Of a DNA stretch of 64,000 bases, positions 56,801-64,000 are shown piece after piece. Source of the DNA: Solea solea (lineage: Eukaryota; Chordata; Actinopteri; Pleuronectiformes; Soleidae). The stretch's first letter is position 1. Each line of letters begins with the position of its first letter. Position numbers and translations under genes: made by a program. The stretch is from NCBI RefSeq assembly GCF_958295425.1, contig NC_081144.1, forward strand, positions 23,859,398 through 23,923,397. Reading direction: 5' to 3'. Under the pieces are notes generated by a model that ran no database searches, was not told the origin of the DNA, and was given only the letters and a program-made list of their open reading frames with translations.

Positions 56801-59800
56801 GTAATGTGTGCTGGGGGTCAGCTGTTATGTTAACATGAACTATAGTCACATGATTCCATTATTCCATCTCTGCAGAACTTCCTACTGTATGGTTTTTTTG
56901 CTTCATGGTTTGCAGCATAGACTGTGGAGTCGACTACTTTTTACGACATTATGTTAAAACTGACTGCACAACACGTTAATGGACCTCTTTAAGTCCTGAT
57001 GTCTTTGCTATATTACTCTCCTTGCCACCAGGAAGGGAGATTTCCTCACGCACCAAACCCCATTGAGAATACCAGCTAATTTAACATCATGGCACACAGG
57101 AGTTGTTGACCCACGGCTGCTCATATTACTCAACTCAAATTCAATTATTTGGTGACTTGTGGCCTTGAAATCCTTGTTCTAATTTACCCAAGTGACACAA
57201 AGTTAGAAAAGCCGTCAGCAGTGGACCAGCAGCTGCTGTGTCTCTGCGGGCTAAAAACGCTGATTTTCTCTATGGGGTTCGGTGCAGGAGAGAACATGCT
57301 GTCCAACACTGAGATAACGCAGAGGACATACATCTAAAGATGTCATAGATTTAAGCGAGTGAAGACTTTATTACGGAAGTCTTTGCTGGCAGTCATGTGT
57401 CCACAGCTGGGTCCACAAAACAGAACCGCCGCCCCCTTTAATGAAAAGTGAAAAAAAGAGCAAAACAACATTTCAGAGTTGGGATAAATGACATTACTTG
57501 CCACCAATAAGGATGTTAGCCAGATAAGGATCTGTAAATATACAGTATGTAGCACGGCCTGGAGGGGAAACGGCTTCAGTAAACAAAGAGCAGGGTTCTT
57601 TCATCTTAAATGCACTTTCTTTGCTAAAAATAAAGCTGAGCTTGGGCACGACTGGAACCACAACTGTCCGGATGGAAGGCTTTAATGTTGAGAGCAAAAT
57701 CAGGCTGCTTCTGCTGCTCTTCCTCTTATCCCCGCAGCCTCCCCCCCCCTCTTTCCGCTCCGTCTATCTGTACTTGATTGTACATCCTCTTCCATTAAAG
57801 CGGAGTTTCGTAGCCTGGTCTCACGTTAACATGTCGGGTGACAGGGATGAGAGGCAGCGGGGAATTCTGATTACACGGAGAGGGAGGAAGCAGGGGACTT
57901 GGTCATTACTGTGCGTAAACAGCTCGGTGGTGCCAACGTACACAATCTGATGGATTGTTTACCCGTGTGTGCCATGACGCATACAGCACTGAAGTCTTTA
58001 AGTTCACACGAGTAACAAGGACAGGTATTAAACCGGTCACTGGTCGATACCAAAGTATCAATAAGCAGCTGTAAAATGTGAGTTCTTTCTGCCCCTTTTT
58101 TCCAAGATTAACTTTGTCATTTTCATATCTGTCTCTTATTCAACCGTTTAGGAATCACGGTACTGAGAAGCTGTCGTCACAAAAGTTTGACGCGCTGGTG
58201 AATCTCGTCTGTGATTGGATGTTGGTCGTTCTGCGGGAAGTCCCGAGGTTAGACCGTAATGACAAGTATATGGATGAGTATAAGGAACCCAAGCAAGAAA
58301 CCCAAGGAATTCAACCAAGAAACCCAAGGAACCCAACCAACCAAGCAAGAAACCCAAGGAACCCAACCAACCAAGCAAGAAACACAAGGAACCCAACCAA
58401 ACCAAACCATCCATCCAGTTTCTACTGCTTTATCCTCCACATGAGGGTCGCGGGGGGTGACATAGGTGGGGGTCACACCCTGAACAGATCGCCAGTCCAT
58501 CGTTTTTGAATTTTCTAAATATCGCAAACGCTCTAGGAGTTACGGTAATGAGAAGTACACATGACCGAATCACATAATGCTTAAAGTAAACAGTTGCTGC
58601 CTGGCTGAAGAAGGAGGAGTTTACAGCGAGCTAATGGTGGAGAAAGCTACGTTAAGAGATCCACGTCCATATATTGATTATCACGGAATCGTTGTGTCGT
58701 GATATTATTGGTATTGCATATTGTATCGTGAGGAAACCCTGTGATTCCCACCCCTAAGAAACATATCGTTTAAAACTGATGACCCTGTTAACTAACGACC
58801 ATAAAGGACTTGTCATTCATCTACTAAATGATGTCAACAAGCACAATGAGCAGCAGCTGAAACAGAAATGAGTCAAAATGACGGGAACAGGACTTCATTT
58901 ATTGATTAAAATACAGATATTTGCCCCGGTGTATCAGTTATCGTACTGCATGAGGAAGGACGACGGTATAACACCAAATGGATATTTCTCGTCACTCATA
59001 TTTACTTTCCTCCTCGTACCCTTGTTCTTTTTCTTTCACTTCAGTTTGTCTCTGTGTCTTTCCCCAACCGTCCGTCCATCTTTCTGCCCCGGGGTCCGAC
59101 TCCTTCTCTTCTCTCTCTCTCTCTCTCTTTTTCTCCCAAATTCCCTGTGGACTGAATTTTCCACTTGGGATCAAAGATAAGGAGGAACTGTTCTCTGAGA
59201 GGAGAACATGCTGAAATAAAACTGTGTGTGTGTGTTTAGTAAAAGAGAGACGGTGCAGCTGGTGGCTGTTTGACCTCGTGCTCTCAGAGTTGGGAACACA
59301 GTGACATAGAAGAATAAAAAAACAAAAACATAACCTACTGTCCCTGTCTTCAGTTGGTAAAGCTTCAGTGCGAAACTATTAAACAGTATTAAATTAAACA
59401 TGTTTTTTTTTTTTTTAAATCATTGTAATCAGTTGGTTCCTTGTTTTTACAACTCAGCTCATGTATTACTTCTACTTTATTTTTCTCTTTTAAATTGTCG
59501 TCTTGTCTTAAGCACGTTTCTTGCTGGACTACAAGAGAAGAAAATCCTCTGTGTCTGGCCTGAACTGGTTTTATAAACAAATAAAGAATCTTGAATGTTG
59601 AATTTCTTGAATCTTACTGCGTACTTGACTGGTGTGAATGTAATCTAGTTGTGTTTAGGGGCCGCAACTAATGATTATTTTCCTTATTGATTCATTTGTC
59701 GAGTATTTTTTTTTCAATAAATCGATTAGTTGTCAACTATTTTGACCATCGATGAATCGGTTTCAGTGTTTTTAAGTTTTCTGATTGTTTCAGCTTCTAA

Positions 59801-62494
59801 TAAATGTGAATATTTTCTGGTGTCTTTGCTCCATAAAAACAAAGAAATCATTAAAACTGAATAGTTTTTGGTTTTTGGACAAAAACAAGACATTTGAGGA
59901 CGTCGTCTTTTCTAGGTTTGAGAAACACTGATCAGCATTTTCTGACATTTTATGGACCAAACGATTCCTCGATTAATCTAGAAAAGAATCGTTAGTTGCA
60001 GCAAAATACATCTTCTGCTGTGTGAGCTGAGTGGAGCAGACAAACTCTGACCAGAGTGCGCAGAAAATTAAGGAAATAACAAAAATCTTAATCTGATTTC
60101 TCTACACCAGGAATTTACCTGCGATAAAGAAGGAGTTAAAAAACAGAATAAATGATAAAAACTAAGAATATTGTCAGCGTGTTTTCATCAGGATAGAGAC
60201 AGCTGAGGCTCAGTGAGAACAGTGTGTGTGTTTTCAAATAGCTACTAGGGGGCGACTCCACTGGTGGCAACAAATACTGCATTTGAATAGCCTTCTTCAA
60301 TAGAGCGTTAAGTCAATTTTGTAAATTAAGTTCTAATTTTAAAGGAAAATAAAAGATATAAATTATGAAATTATTTGCTGATATATCTTCGTCCTCCCTC
60401 GTGCGATACGATAATCAATGCACCAGCGAAAATATCGATATTTCAATTGAAATGTTCTAAAGTGAACAGTCTGCCAGTTTCACTCACTGGGTGTCACTAC
60501 TTCATGTCTCCACACAGTGGCGCTGCTCATGTGAATGAATGAGGATGAAACCCGTGGTGGAAGTGACCTGACTGAAGAAGAGGGGGAGGAGTTTACAGCG
60601 GGATTTCACTTAGACTTAGACAGATGTCGTGATGTATCGCTGTATCGTGATATCATTGGTATCGTGTATCGTATCGTCAGGTAACCTGTGACTAAACTCA
60701 AAGTCTTGTGACTCTCAGACGTTAAAGGACGAGAGGATGGAGGGATGAGAGATGAACGAGTGCTGAACGAGTGCCGAACGAGTGCTGAACGAGTGCCAAA
60801 CGAGTGCTGTGTTTGCCTCATGCTTCTGCTCGTGGTCTGGTCTGGTCTGGTCTGGTCTGGTCTGGTCTGGCCTGGCCTGGTCTGGTCTGGTCTGGTCTGG
60901 CCTCTCCGCGCCCTCCCTCTGTCCATTCATCACCATCGTCCCTGCATCAATGATCCTTTGAAAGAGGCAGCAGTGTGGGGTCGGAGCGCGGCGCAGGAAT
61001 GTGTGGCGTTCATGTTCGCAGAGCTTCTGCCACAAGCCTCAGTGTCACAGCTGCATATTCAACAAACATCAACTCTTCATCAGGACTTTCTCAAGCTCCT
61101 GTTCTCATGAAGTTCTGCCGGTCTGGATTAAACTTCGGGCTCTAACGACATCACTGACGACGTCCTTCGCTCACCAGAGTTTTCTAACGTTCTGCTTCTA
61201 ACTGACACAGATCTGACAACTCAGAACACGTGTGTCCACGATGTGACGTTAGAAACCAGAAACAAACAAACAGGACGTCCGTTAATCTTCAGATTTAAGA
61301 CCAGAGCACTGCAACTAAAGATTGTTTTCACAGTCTGAAGTGTTGACCTGAATAAATCTGTTAGTGATTTCTTTGTGATACAGAGCAAAGAAACCAGAAC
61401 ATATTCACAAGAAGCTAAAACAACCACAAGGTGAGTTAAACACAAACAAAACACTAAACTGATTCAATGCTTATCAAAACAGTTGCAGATTAACAATCAG
61501 ATTAACTTCAAACAGTTCTCCTCTATTACTGCAATTATAAATTAACCTCAATTGTTCTTTGCTGCATGTTTTTTTGTTTGTGGGTGGGGCTTAGGACACT
61601 GCCTGCTGATTGGCTACTGAGTTTTGGAGTGACAGCTCAATGGACGTCACATGCTTGGAGTCGCCGTCCGTCTGGAACTCGTTCCCCAAGTTTTCCCTGT
61701 CGACAAAATAATTATCTAACATTTGTCAGATTCTAAACGTTAGATATTTACAATTATTTTGTCGGATATCAACGGGGAAAATCTGAGGCAGATTACAGTC
61801 TGTTCCTTTACTGACGAGAATGTAGTTTTTGCAAATGAATAATCATAAGTCTCTTTTCTATCGCTAACTTTTGGACAGAGGTTCCGGCTCTGTCGGGAAA
61901 CACTGACTTCACAAGTCTGTGTTTGATTTTGGTGAAACTTGGGTTCACATTCAGAATGAATTTTCATTTTTTAACATCATCCACAAACAAAGTCAAAGTG
62001 TTCCCAGCCTCTGTCGCCGGGAGCCGAGCGAATCAAACCGAGACGTCAGCAGATCTCGTTCTCCCGTCTGCTGCCAATAAACCGCGGCAGACTTCAAACC
62101 ATGGAAAATCACGAGAAGGATACGAGTAATATTTGGAGATTTTTCACGTTTCTTGGAGGTTTATTTGGAAGCAACGTACAAATCTGACTTTTTATCAGTT
62201 ATTTCCCTTTTTTTTCAGACACTTAAGAAGCGATGAGCGGAGTTTGACCCCTACCTTGACCTCGCACTTCCTGTGGGTGGCCGTCTTGCATACTTCATGA
62301 GGAGGATGAGAAGGAAAAAATGGTTTTATTAATTCATTCGACACAAGTTTGTCGTGATACTGAGATTGTGACGGCGGTGACGTCTCACCTCTGCAGAAGG
62401 AGCCCACGTGGTCCACGCTCTGTCGACACACGCTGCACTGACGCTTCTTCTTGAAGGTCTTCTCCTTGAACACGTGGGGCTCTCCTTTCCCCGC
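24518..62494 (-). CDS. tns2: Tensin-2 (C1-phosphatase-like-C2-SH2-PTB), 27 coding exons in window, 5' partial
   Basis: Focal-adhesion adaptor linking integrin tails and signalling proteins to actin. Exons, 5' to 3': 62494-62389, 62292-62255, 44341-44303, 43897-43859, 42346-42297, 41867-41684, 41119-41069, 40960-40838, 39723-39659, 38721-38638, 38070-37958, 37332-37272, 36294-36219, 35918-35789, 33870-33805, 33706-33590, 33171-31633, 31453-31288, 30683-29545, 29438-29307, 28580-28485, 27784-27707, 27543-27466, 26269-26101, 25989-25921, 25673-25644, 24656-24518. All phases join, giving 1658 codons plus stop. The C1 zinc finger is complete (HX12CX2CX10CX2CX4HX2CX7C). The phosphatase-like domain has loop HCKGNKGKTG, with Lys where PTEN-type enzymes have the catalytic Arg. 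A C2 domain ([16 protein letters not shown] onward), a long Pro/His/Ser/Arg-rich middle, SH2 ([15 protein letters not shown]) and PTB ([11 protein letters not shown]) follow. C1 distinguishes tensin-2 from tensins 1, 3 and 4. The first coding exon was not found. Confidence 0.96.
24960..25331 (-). repeat. 38-bp minisatellite array 1 (about 10 units)
   Basis: On the plus strand units read tactatactatgacttttt followed by gtctcattttggacg. This is the reverse complement of the unit in 26320-27303. It lies in the last tns2 intron. Confidence 0.95.
25644..25673 (-). other. tns2: 30-nt tns2 microexon in the PTB domain
   Basis: Flanked by gctgtag (acceptor) and GTAAGTTC (donor) on the minus strand. 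It encodes [10 protein letters not shown] after completing an Arg codon and hands over two bases of a Lys codon to the last exon. The joined product [24 protein letters not shown] agrees with the remembered tensin PTB sequence, which has a WT-x-D-x-T-S-K loop here. Without it the PTB domain would lose ten residues but stay in frame. Confidence 0.88.
26320..27303 (+). repeat. 38-bp minisatellite array 2 (about 26 units)
   Basis: Unit gcgtccaaaatgagacaaaa followed by aagtcatagtatagtaag, 38 bp. The units from about 26810 to 27290 are nearly identical; those before are more diverged. It lies in a tns2 intron and is inverted relative to 24960-25331. Confidence 0.96.
27947..28196. mobile_element. 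Palindromic MITE (family P), copy G
   Basis: Left arm acccacaccaaagcccattg; right arm ttttctctatggagtttggt. In a tns2 intron; the middle is diverged. Confidence 0.82.
28740..28930. repeat. Interspersed repeat with internal 'tttaacacca' inverted words
   Basis: gtcaatttaacaccaattct and ttggtgtaaatttaacacta face each other within acagtaaattgtacag and gctttactgtacatgtaatt. It resembles a common fish MITE. In a tns2 intron. Confidence 0.5.
32008..32220 (-). other. tns2: Charged imperfect repeat encoded inside the 1539-nt tns2 exon
   Basis: The encoded stretch contains repeated HW-D/E-R and REVEL-type units ([18 protein letters not shown], then [22 protein letters not shown] and REAEYWHRR), rich in Trp, Arg and Glu. 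It lies in the variable middle of tensin-2, between the C2 and SH2 domains. I do not recall a counterpart in mammalian tensin-2. Helix or coiled coil is inferred from composition. Confidence 0.75.
33215..33437. mobile_element. Palindromic MITE (family P), copy H, left end truncated
   Basis: Starts inside the left arm at ggcgtttttagctctcgggg; right arm intact (ttttctctatggaatttggt, gcaggagagcgagcggtttt). Confidence 0.82.
34970..35205. mobile_element. hAT-like MITE with 'ggtctcaaactcgcggccc' end
   Basis: Left end ctggtctagaggtctcaaac; right end ctgagtttgagagccctggt is its inverted counterpart. Inside are gcggcccatgggccacatac and ccggccccttcctgaccaga, phrases usual for this vertebrate hAT group. 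In a tns2 intron. Confidence 0.6.
36611..36872. mobile_element. Palindromic MITE (family P), copy I
   Basis: Left arm gactctcccgcaccaaactc with catagagaaaatcagcgttt; right arm aaaacgatgattttctctat with ggtgtgggagagtgagcggt. Well preserved. Confidence 0.88.
36951..37196. mobile_element. MITE with 'cagggttcccaca' ends, short copy
   Basis: Begins cagggttcccacacctgg and ends gtcctgtgggaacctta, an inverted pair. Shares ctggacaagtgattgtcct and tttggtgagacagagatttt with 42408-42940. Confidence 0.7.
37336..37382. repeat. (GA)n microsatellite forming the acceptor tract of a tns2 exon
   Basis: About 23 GA units. On the minus strand this is a (CT)n run ending CCAG directly before the exon starting at 37332, so the microsatellite is the polypyrimidine tract. 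Confidence 0.92.
37485..37925. repeat. Fish repeat linked to a CA microsatellite ('aggacattttctctgagg' type)
   Basis: Contains cttatgaggacatttt, ccctaaccatcacatctcac, acccaggtcttaagcctgaa and ends in (AC)n at 37922-37948. Same family as parts of 1815-1950 and 45490-45910. Confidence 0.55.
39235..39476. mobile_element. Palindromic MITE (family P), copy J
   Basis: Left end ccgctcactctcctgcatca; right end tctatgggctttggtgcagg. In a tns2 intron. Confidence 0.85.
41398..41575. repeat. Three imperfect tandem copies of a 65-79-bp unit
   Basis: ggttccctgaaagtatctca, ggttccctcaatgcatctcg and gggtccttgaaagcatctca start the three units; each continues tagct.cacctgtaagcac or a shortened form. Confidence 0.75.
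42408..42940. mobile_element. MITE with 'cagggttcccacacc' ends, longer copy
   Basis: Left end cagggttcccacaccaattt; right end ggaactgtgggaactccga. Internal blocks shared with 36951-37196. The larger size may include a nested insertion around 42700-42830. Confidence 0.65.
43265..43535. mobile_element. Inverted-repeat MITE, 'gtttccatcatggtacagtttgg' family
   Basis: Left gtgttcccatcatggtacag with tttggaatgg; right ccaaaccgaactgttccaat with tggtggaaacgcggct, an imperfect inverted pair about 270 bp apart. A related piece lies at 55655-55705. Confidence 0.7.
43925..44045 (+). repeat. Purine-rich (GGA-type) tract in a tns2 intron
   Basis: About 120 bp almost entirely A and G on the plus strand. 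No gene; open frames here are compositional. Confidence 0.8.
44752..44996. mobile_element. Palindromic MITE (family P), copy K
   Basis: Left arm ctgtaccaaagtccatagag with aaaatcagtgattttatgcc; right arm aaaaacgctgattttctcta with tggaatttggtgcaggag. Confidence 0.86.
45490..45910. repeat. Fish repeat with GT microsatellite and degenerate GGTTAAGGTAAGG runs
   Basis: (GT)n at 45520-45537, then ggttaaggtaaaggttaagg at about 45618 and gggttagggtaaggtaaatt at about 45808. It ends ccttatggagaccaaaacct, the reverse complement of a phrase near 1830. Interspersed repeat, not telomeric. Confidence 0.55.
45955..46110 (-). mobile_element. tRNA-derived SINE, reverse orientation
   Basis: On the minus strand the head reads gcccatggccaagcggaagg with an A box (tggccaagcgg) and then a B-box-like ggttgaaatcc 50 bp on. 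The body runs to ccccccattgctccctgtgc. The layout is that of a pol III SINE. Not autonomous. Confidence 0.65.
47598..47670 (-). pseudogene. tRNA-Arg pseudogene
   Basis: 73 nt, colinear with the intact gene at 48088-48160. The anticodon loop reads CTCTTAA (CTT instead of CCT), the first anticodon-stem closing pair is lost, the T stem (GGAGG/CCCAT) no longer pairs, and the B box GGTTCGAGTCC has become GGTTTGAGGCC. Transcription and folding are therefore unlikely. Confidence 0.85.
48088..48160 (-). tRNA. trna-Arg-CCT: tRNA-Arg (anticodon CCT)
   Basis: A 73-nt cloverleaf: acceptor GCCCCAG/CTGGGGT (with one G-U), D arm GCCT...AGGC, anticodon stem CTGGC/GCCAG with loop CTCCTAA, T arm GTGGG/CCCAT with loop TTCGAGT, discriminator G. 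A box TGGCCTAATGGA and B box GGTTCGAGTCC are canonical. It closely matches the remembered vertebrate tRNA-Arg-CCT. Decodes AGG codons. It lies in the 17.9-kb tns2 intron on the same strand. No clear TTTT terminator is seen right after it; the first T run is only TTT. Confidence 0.95.
48760..49235 (+). repeat. Long polypyrimidine-biased tract
   Basis: Nearly 500 bp strongly enriched in C and T on the plus strand, including (CCCT)n around 48800-48815 and (TTC)n around 49222-49235. It creates a long Ser/Pro/Leu-rich open frame with no recognisable domain. Confidence 0.8.
49585..49690. mobile_element. hAT-type MITE fragment of the 59655 family
   Basis: ggttcgtaaaatgtcagaaa, atgtcgaccgttgtttctca and gatgacgttctcaaacg match blocks of the fuller copies at 51970 and 59655. 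Confidence 0.55.
50622..50777 (+). mobile_element. tRNA-derived SINE with (ATGTA)n tail
   Basis: Head has an A box (tggctcagtgg) at 50633 and a B box (agttcgattcc) at about 50682. The 3' part tgtaaatcgctttggataaa followed by agcgtctgctaaatgac is a tail shared by many fish SINEs, and the element ends (TGTAA)n. Complete and recent-looking. Confidence 0.85.
50787..51050. mobile_element. Palindromic MITE (family P), copy L
   Basis: Left arm tcactcacccgcaccaaacc with ccatagagaaaatcagtgat; right arm aaaacgcagattttctctat with gggctttggcatgggag. It begins about 10 bp after the SINE tail. Confidence 0.86.
51155..51220. mobile_element. Palindromic MITE (family P), copy M, single left arm
   Basis: ccgctaactcgcctgcacca with aatcccatagagaaaatcag, gattttatcaccaaggcgca; no right arm follows. 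It lies 110 bp from copy L. Confidence 0.8.
51970..52275 (-). mobile_element. hAT-type MITE of the 59655 family
   Basis: Contains ttgatgaatcgtttgaggtt, cttctgattttcagcttct-like sequence, acaagacatttgagaacatc, atctgacattttatggacca and ends atttcttgcagtcctaa. Colinear with 59655-60005. Confidence 0.65.
57043..57294. mobile_element. Palindromic MITE (family P), copy N
   Basis: Left arm cctcacgcaccaaaccccat; right arm aaaaacgctgattttctcta with tggggttcggtgcaggagag. Confidence 0.85.
58288..58411 (+). repeat. 30-bp tandem repeat (aaacccaaggaacccaacca type), about four units
   Basis: caagcaagaaacccaaggaa followed by cccaaccaac, 30 bp, so it keeps one reading frame. It lies directly before a retroelement-like tail (58415-58505). 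Not a gene: stop codons flank it and no domain is present. Confidence 0.88.
58415..58505 (+). mobile_element. Fragment of fish L2-like repeat
   Basis: tactgctttatcctccacat, gagggtcgcggggggtgaca and cctgaacagatcgccagtcc match the usual fish phrase for this repeat, related to the element at 26-237 but another part of it. Confidence 0.6.
58590..58760. repeat. 'gtgatattattggtat' family repeat, copy 2
   Basis: ggaggagtttacagcg, cacggaatcgttgtgtcgtg and ccctgtgattcccacccct match 2405-2530 and 60460-60695. Confidence 0.6.
59655..60005. mobile_element. hAT-type MITE, most complete copy
   Basis: Begins ggggccgcaactaatgatta and ends gaatcgttagttgcagc, an inverted pair about 350 bp apart. Inside are aaatcgattagttgtcaact, tttctgacattttatggacc and acaagacatttgaggacg. 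Widespread fish family from memory. I could not find a clear target duplication. Confidence 0.7.
60460..60695. repeat. 'gtgatgtatcgctgtatcgt' family repeat, copy 3
   Basis: Contains cagtggcgctgctcatgtga, gggggaggagtttacagcgg, agacagatgtcgtgatgtat and tcaggtaacctgtgac. Confidence 0.6.
60750..60806 (+). repeat. 11-bp tandem repeat (gaacgagtgct), five units
   Basis: gaacgagtgctgaacgagtg and so on, with alternate T/C in the ninth to tenth base. Confidence 0.9.
60835..60902 (+). repeat. (TCTGG)n pentanucleotide repeat, about 13 units
   Basis: Uniform TCTGG units with three CCTGG variants. Non-coding. Confidence 0.95.
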
Positions 62495-64000
62495 CTGCAC
62501 ACACACACACACACACACAGAAGAATCTGGTCAGTAAGTCAGTAAAGTTTATTTATAAAGCACTTTTACAGTTCACTTCCATCACCAGGGGCTGCTGCAT
62601 GGAAAGAACCAGGTCTGAAAACAGGAACCAGAGGGTCAGGAGTCTTTGCTCTGATGACCTCAGTGAACATAAGGTCATGAAAAACCTGATCAATTCAGCT
62701 CATAAAACGCAAACTTTTAACCACTAAACTAATGTTATGTCAATCATCTACATCAGTGGTCAGCAACTGGTGGCCCGTGGACCAAAATTTGGCCGCCAGA
62801 TTCAGAATCTGGCCCAGAAGATGATTTTCAAAAATCTGATTCTTTAAAGTTTTTCTTCACAGTTTCATCCAGAATTCAGTAGCAGTGGGAATCTGAGCGA
62901 GAACTGATCTACACAAAGACATTGATATTAATGTTGGATGTATTTCACAAAATACTCCATAACTGTTCTAGCATTTTCTGATCAGTGGTAACTAATGGCG
63001 CATTTCCACTGGCTCCACTTACCTCACCTCGCCACAGTTTAAGTAGCGTTTCCACTGGCATAGTACCTGGTACCAGGTCAACGATGTGTCCTTACTAAGA
63101 TATAAAAACTAAGTTGGATGTGGGACAGAAGGTGTTTCTCTAAGGAAAGGAAACCTGGACCCAAACACAAATACACACACACACACACACACTGGATCAA
63201 TATCATTACCATAAAACATTGCTAATCTGAATCCATCTTTCCAGAGCTGCATGATTTAACAGGCTTTTTTCCTGGTGTTTCTCTGACTGTGTGTGTTTCC
63301 TCCCTGGTAACAAAGACAGGCTGCTGTGTACACACTCTTTCCATGATCAGCACAGACTCTCTCCTCTGGACTGCACAGTGTTTGGACAGCTGCCTCACTG
63401 GCACCGCCCTCTGCCAGCTGTGTTCAGCGGGACGTCTGTGCTGTGACCGCAGCACCGAGGACGGTGGACGTTACGTGCACTCACCAACCACTTTGTTAGG
63501 TACACCTGCTCAAACTCATCGAATCAGATCACAGGTCACTGAATCCAGGTCTTTGGTCTCTGGACCTCTTTATCTCCAGTGAAGGACACTTTAACTCATT
63601 ATACCAAGACCTTTTGGACAATTCTGTGCTTCCAACACTTTGAGGAAGGTCCTTTTTCTATTCCATCATGACCCGGTGTCCCAGTGGACAAAGCAAGGAC
63701 TATAAAGACATGGTCGGACTTTGAGTTTGGTGTTTGGTGGAAGAACTTGACTAATCTGACCTCGAGCCCAGCGAAGCAACGTTAGAATGAACTGGAACAG
63801 AGATTGTGAGCCAGAACCTTCTCAGTGCCTGACCTCATCGATGCTCGACACGATGAATGAACACAAATTCACCATAGAAAGAATGTCTTCAGAGAACAGT
63901 CCCTGGTATAATGAGTCATTACCAAAGCACTGACGGTGACTGGACATTACCAACTGGTCTTGATGTCACCCATAAAAATCTAAACTTGTGCTTTTGAAGC
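62495..64000 (-). other. Region upstream of the tns2 C1 exon
   Basis: A (CA)n run at 62498-62519 abuts the exon acceptor. Repeat pieces lie at 62755-62860 (ggtggcccgtggacc, hAT-like) and 62995-63090 (gcgtttccactggcatagta). No first tns2 exon in the right phase could be recognised, so the start is probably beyond 64000 or in a short exon I cannot identify. Confidence 0.55.
63596..63890 (+). mobile_element. Decayed Tc1/mariner-type transposase fragment
   Basis: acaaagcaaggactataaag, gaagaacttgactaatctga and gaatgaactggaacagagat correspond, from memory, to the 3' half of a fish Tc1-like transposase gene (the part coding for the final DDE-domain residues). Stops and frameshifts are frequent, so it is inactive. 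Confidence 0.65.

Larger units (their letters stand above)
44342..62254 (-). other. tns2: 17.9-kb tns2 intron splitting the C1 domain, mostly repeats
   Basis: No further tensin exon or other protein gene could be found. It contains the tRNA-Arg pair, two SINEs, three or more palindromic MITEs, three hAT-type MITE copies, polypyrimidine sequence and several short tandem repeats. The quiet stretches 52280-57040 (apart from SSRs at 55202-55225 and a repeat piece at 55655-55705) and 60910-62250 show nothing I can name. Confidence 0.7.

Noticed and set aside
63222..63455. 77-codon minus-strand frame as a possible first tns2 exon
   Set aside because: No similarity to tensin N-termini and no donor in the right phase for the exon at 62494.

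Overview
The window is nuclear DNA from a ray-finned (teleost) fish. It has spliced vertebrate genes with GT-AG introns, many CA/TA microsatellites, abundant small non-autonomous transposons, tRNA-derived SINEs and LINE-type 3' tails typical of fish. The species cannot be named from the sequence. I rebuilt gene models by hand, joining exons by splice sites, reading phase and remembered family sequences; no alignment was run.

Layout. (1) 611-8256 (+): complete 11-exon cytosolic seryl-tRNA synthetase gene, sars1. (2) 9904-12262 (+): compact six-exon gene for a 175-residue phosphotyrosine-binding (PTB/PID) domain protein of the GULP1/CED-6/LDLRAP1 type, exact orthologue not recognised. (3) 14204-19751 (+): complete seven-coding-exon tmem106c, probably preceded by a non-coding exon ending at 13308. 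(4) 24518-62494 (-): tns2 (tensin-2), 27 coding exons from the C1 domain to the stop; the true N-terminus lies upstream or beyond the window. tmem106c and tns2 are tail to tail, separated by about 4.8 kb of repeats. (5) A 17.9-kb tns2 intron (44342-62254) contains an intact tRNA-Arg(CCT) gene, a decayed sister copy, two SINEs and many MITEs.

Functionally the genes are unrelated housekeeping/signalling genes: aminoacylation (sars1), an adaptor-type PTB protein, a type II endolysosomal/ER membrane protein (tmem106c) and a focal-adhesion adaptor (tns2). I see no operon-like or defence system.

The most unusual content is repetitive: a roughly 250-bp palindromic MITE present about 14 times in 64 kb; two arrays of one 38-bp minisatellite in opposite orientation around three tns2 exons; higher-order 57-bp and about 115-bp tandem arrays in tmem106c introns; a 646-bp hAT-type element with a perfect 8-bp target duplication; and simple repeats lying directly against splice sites of tns2 and sars1.
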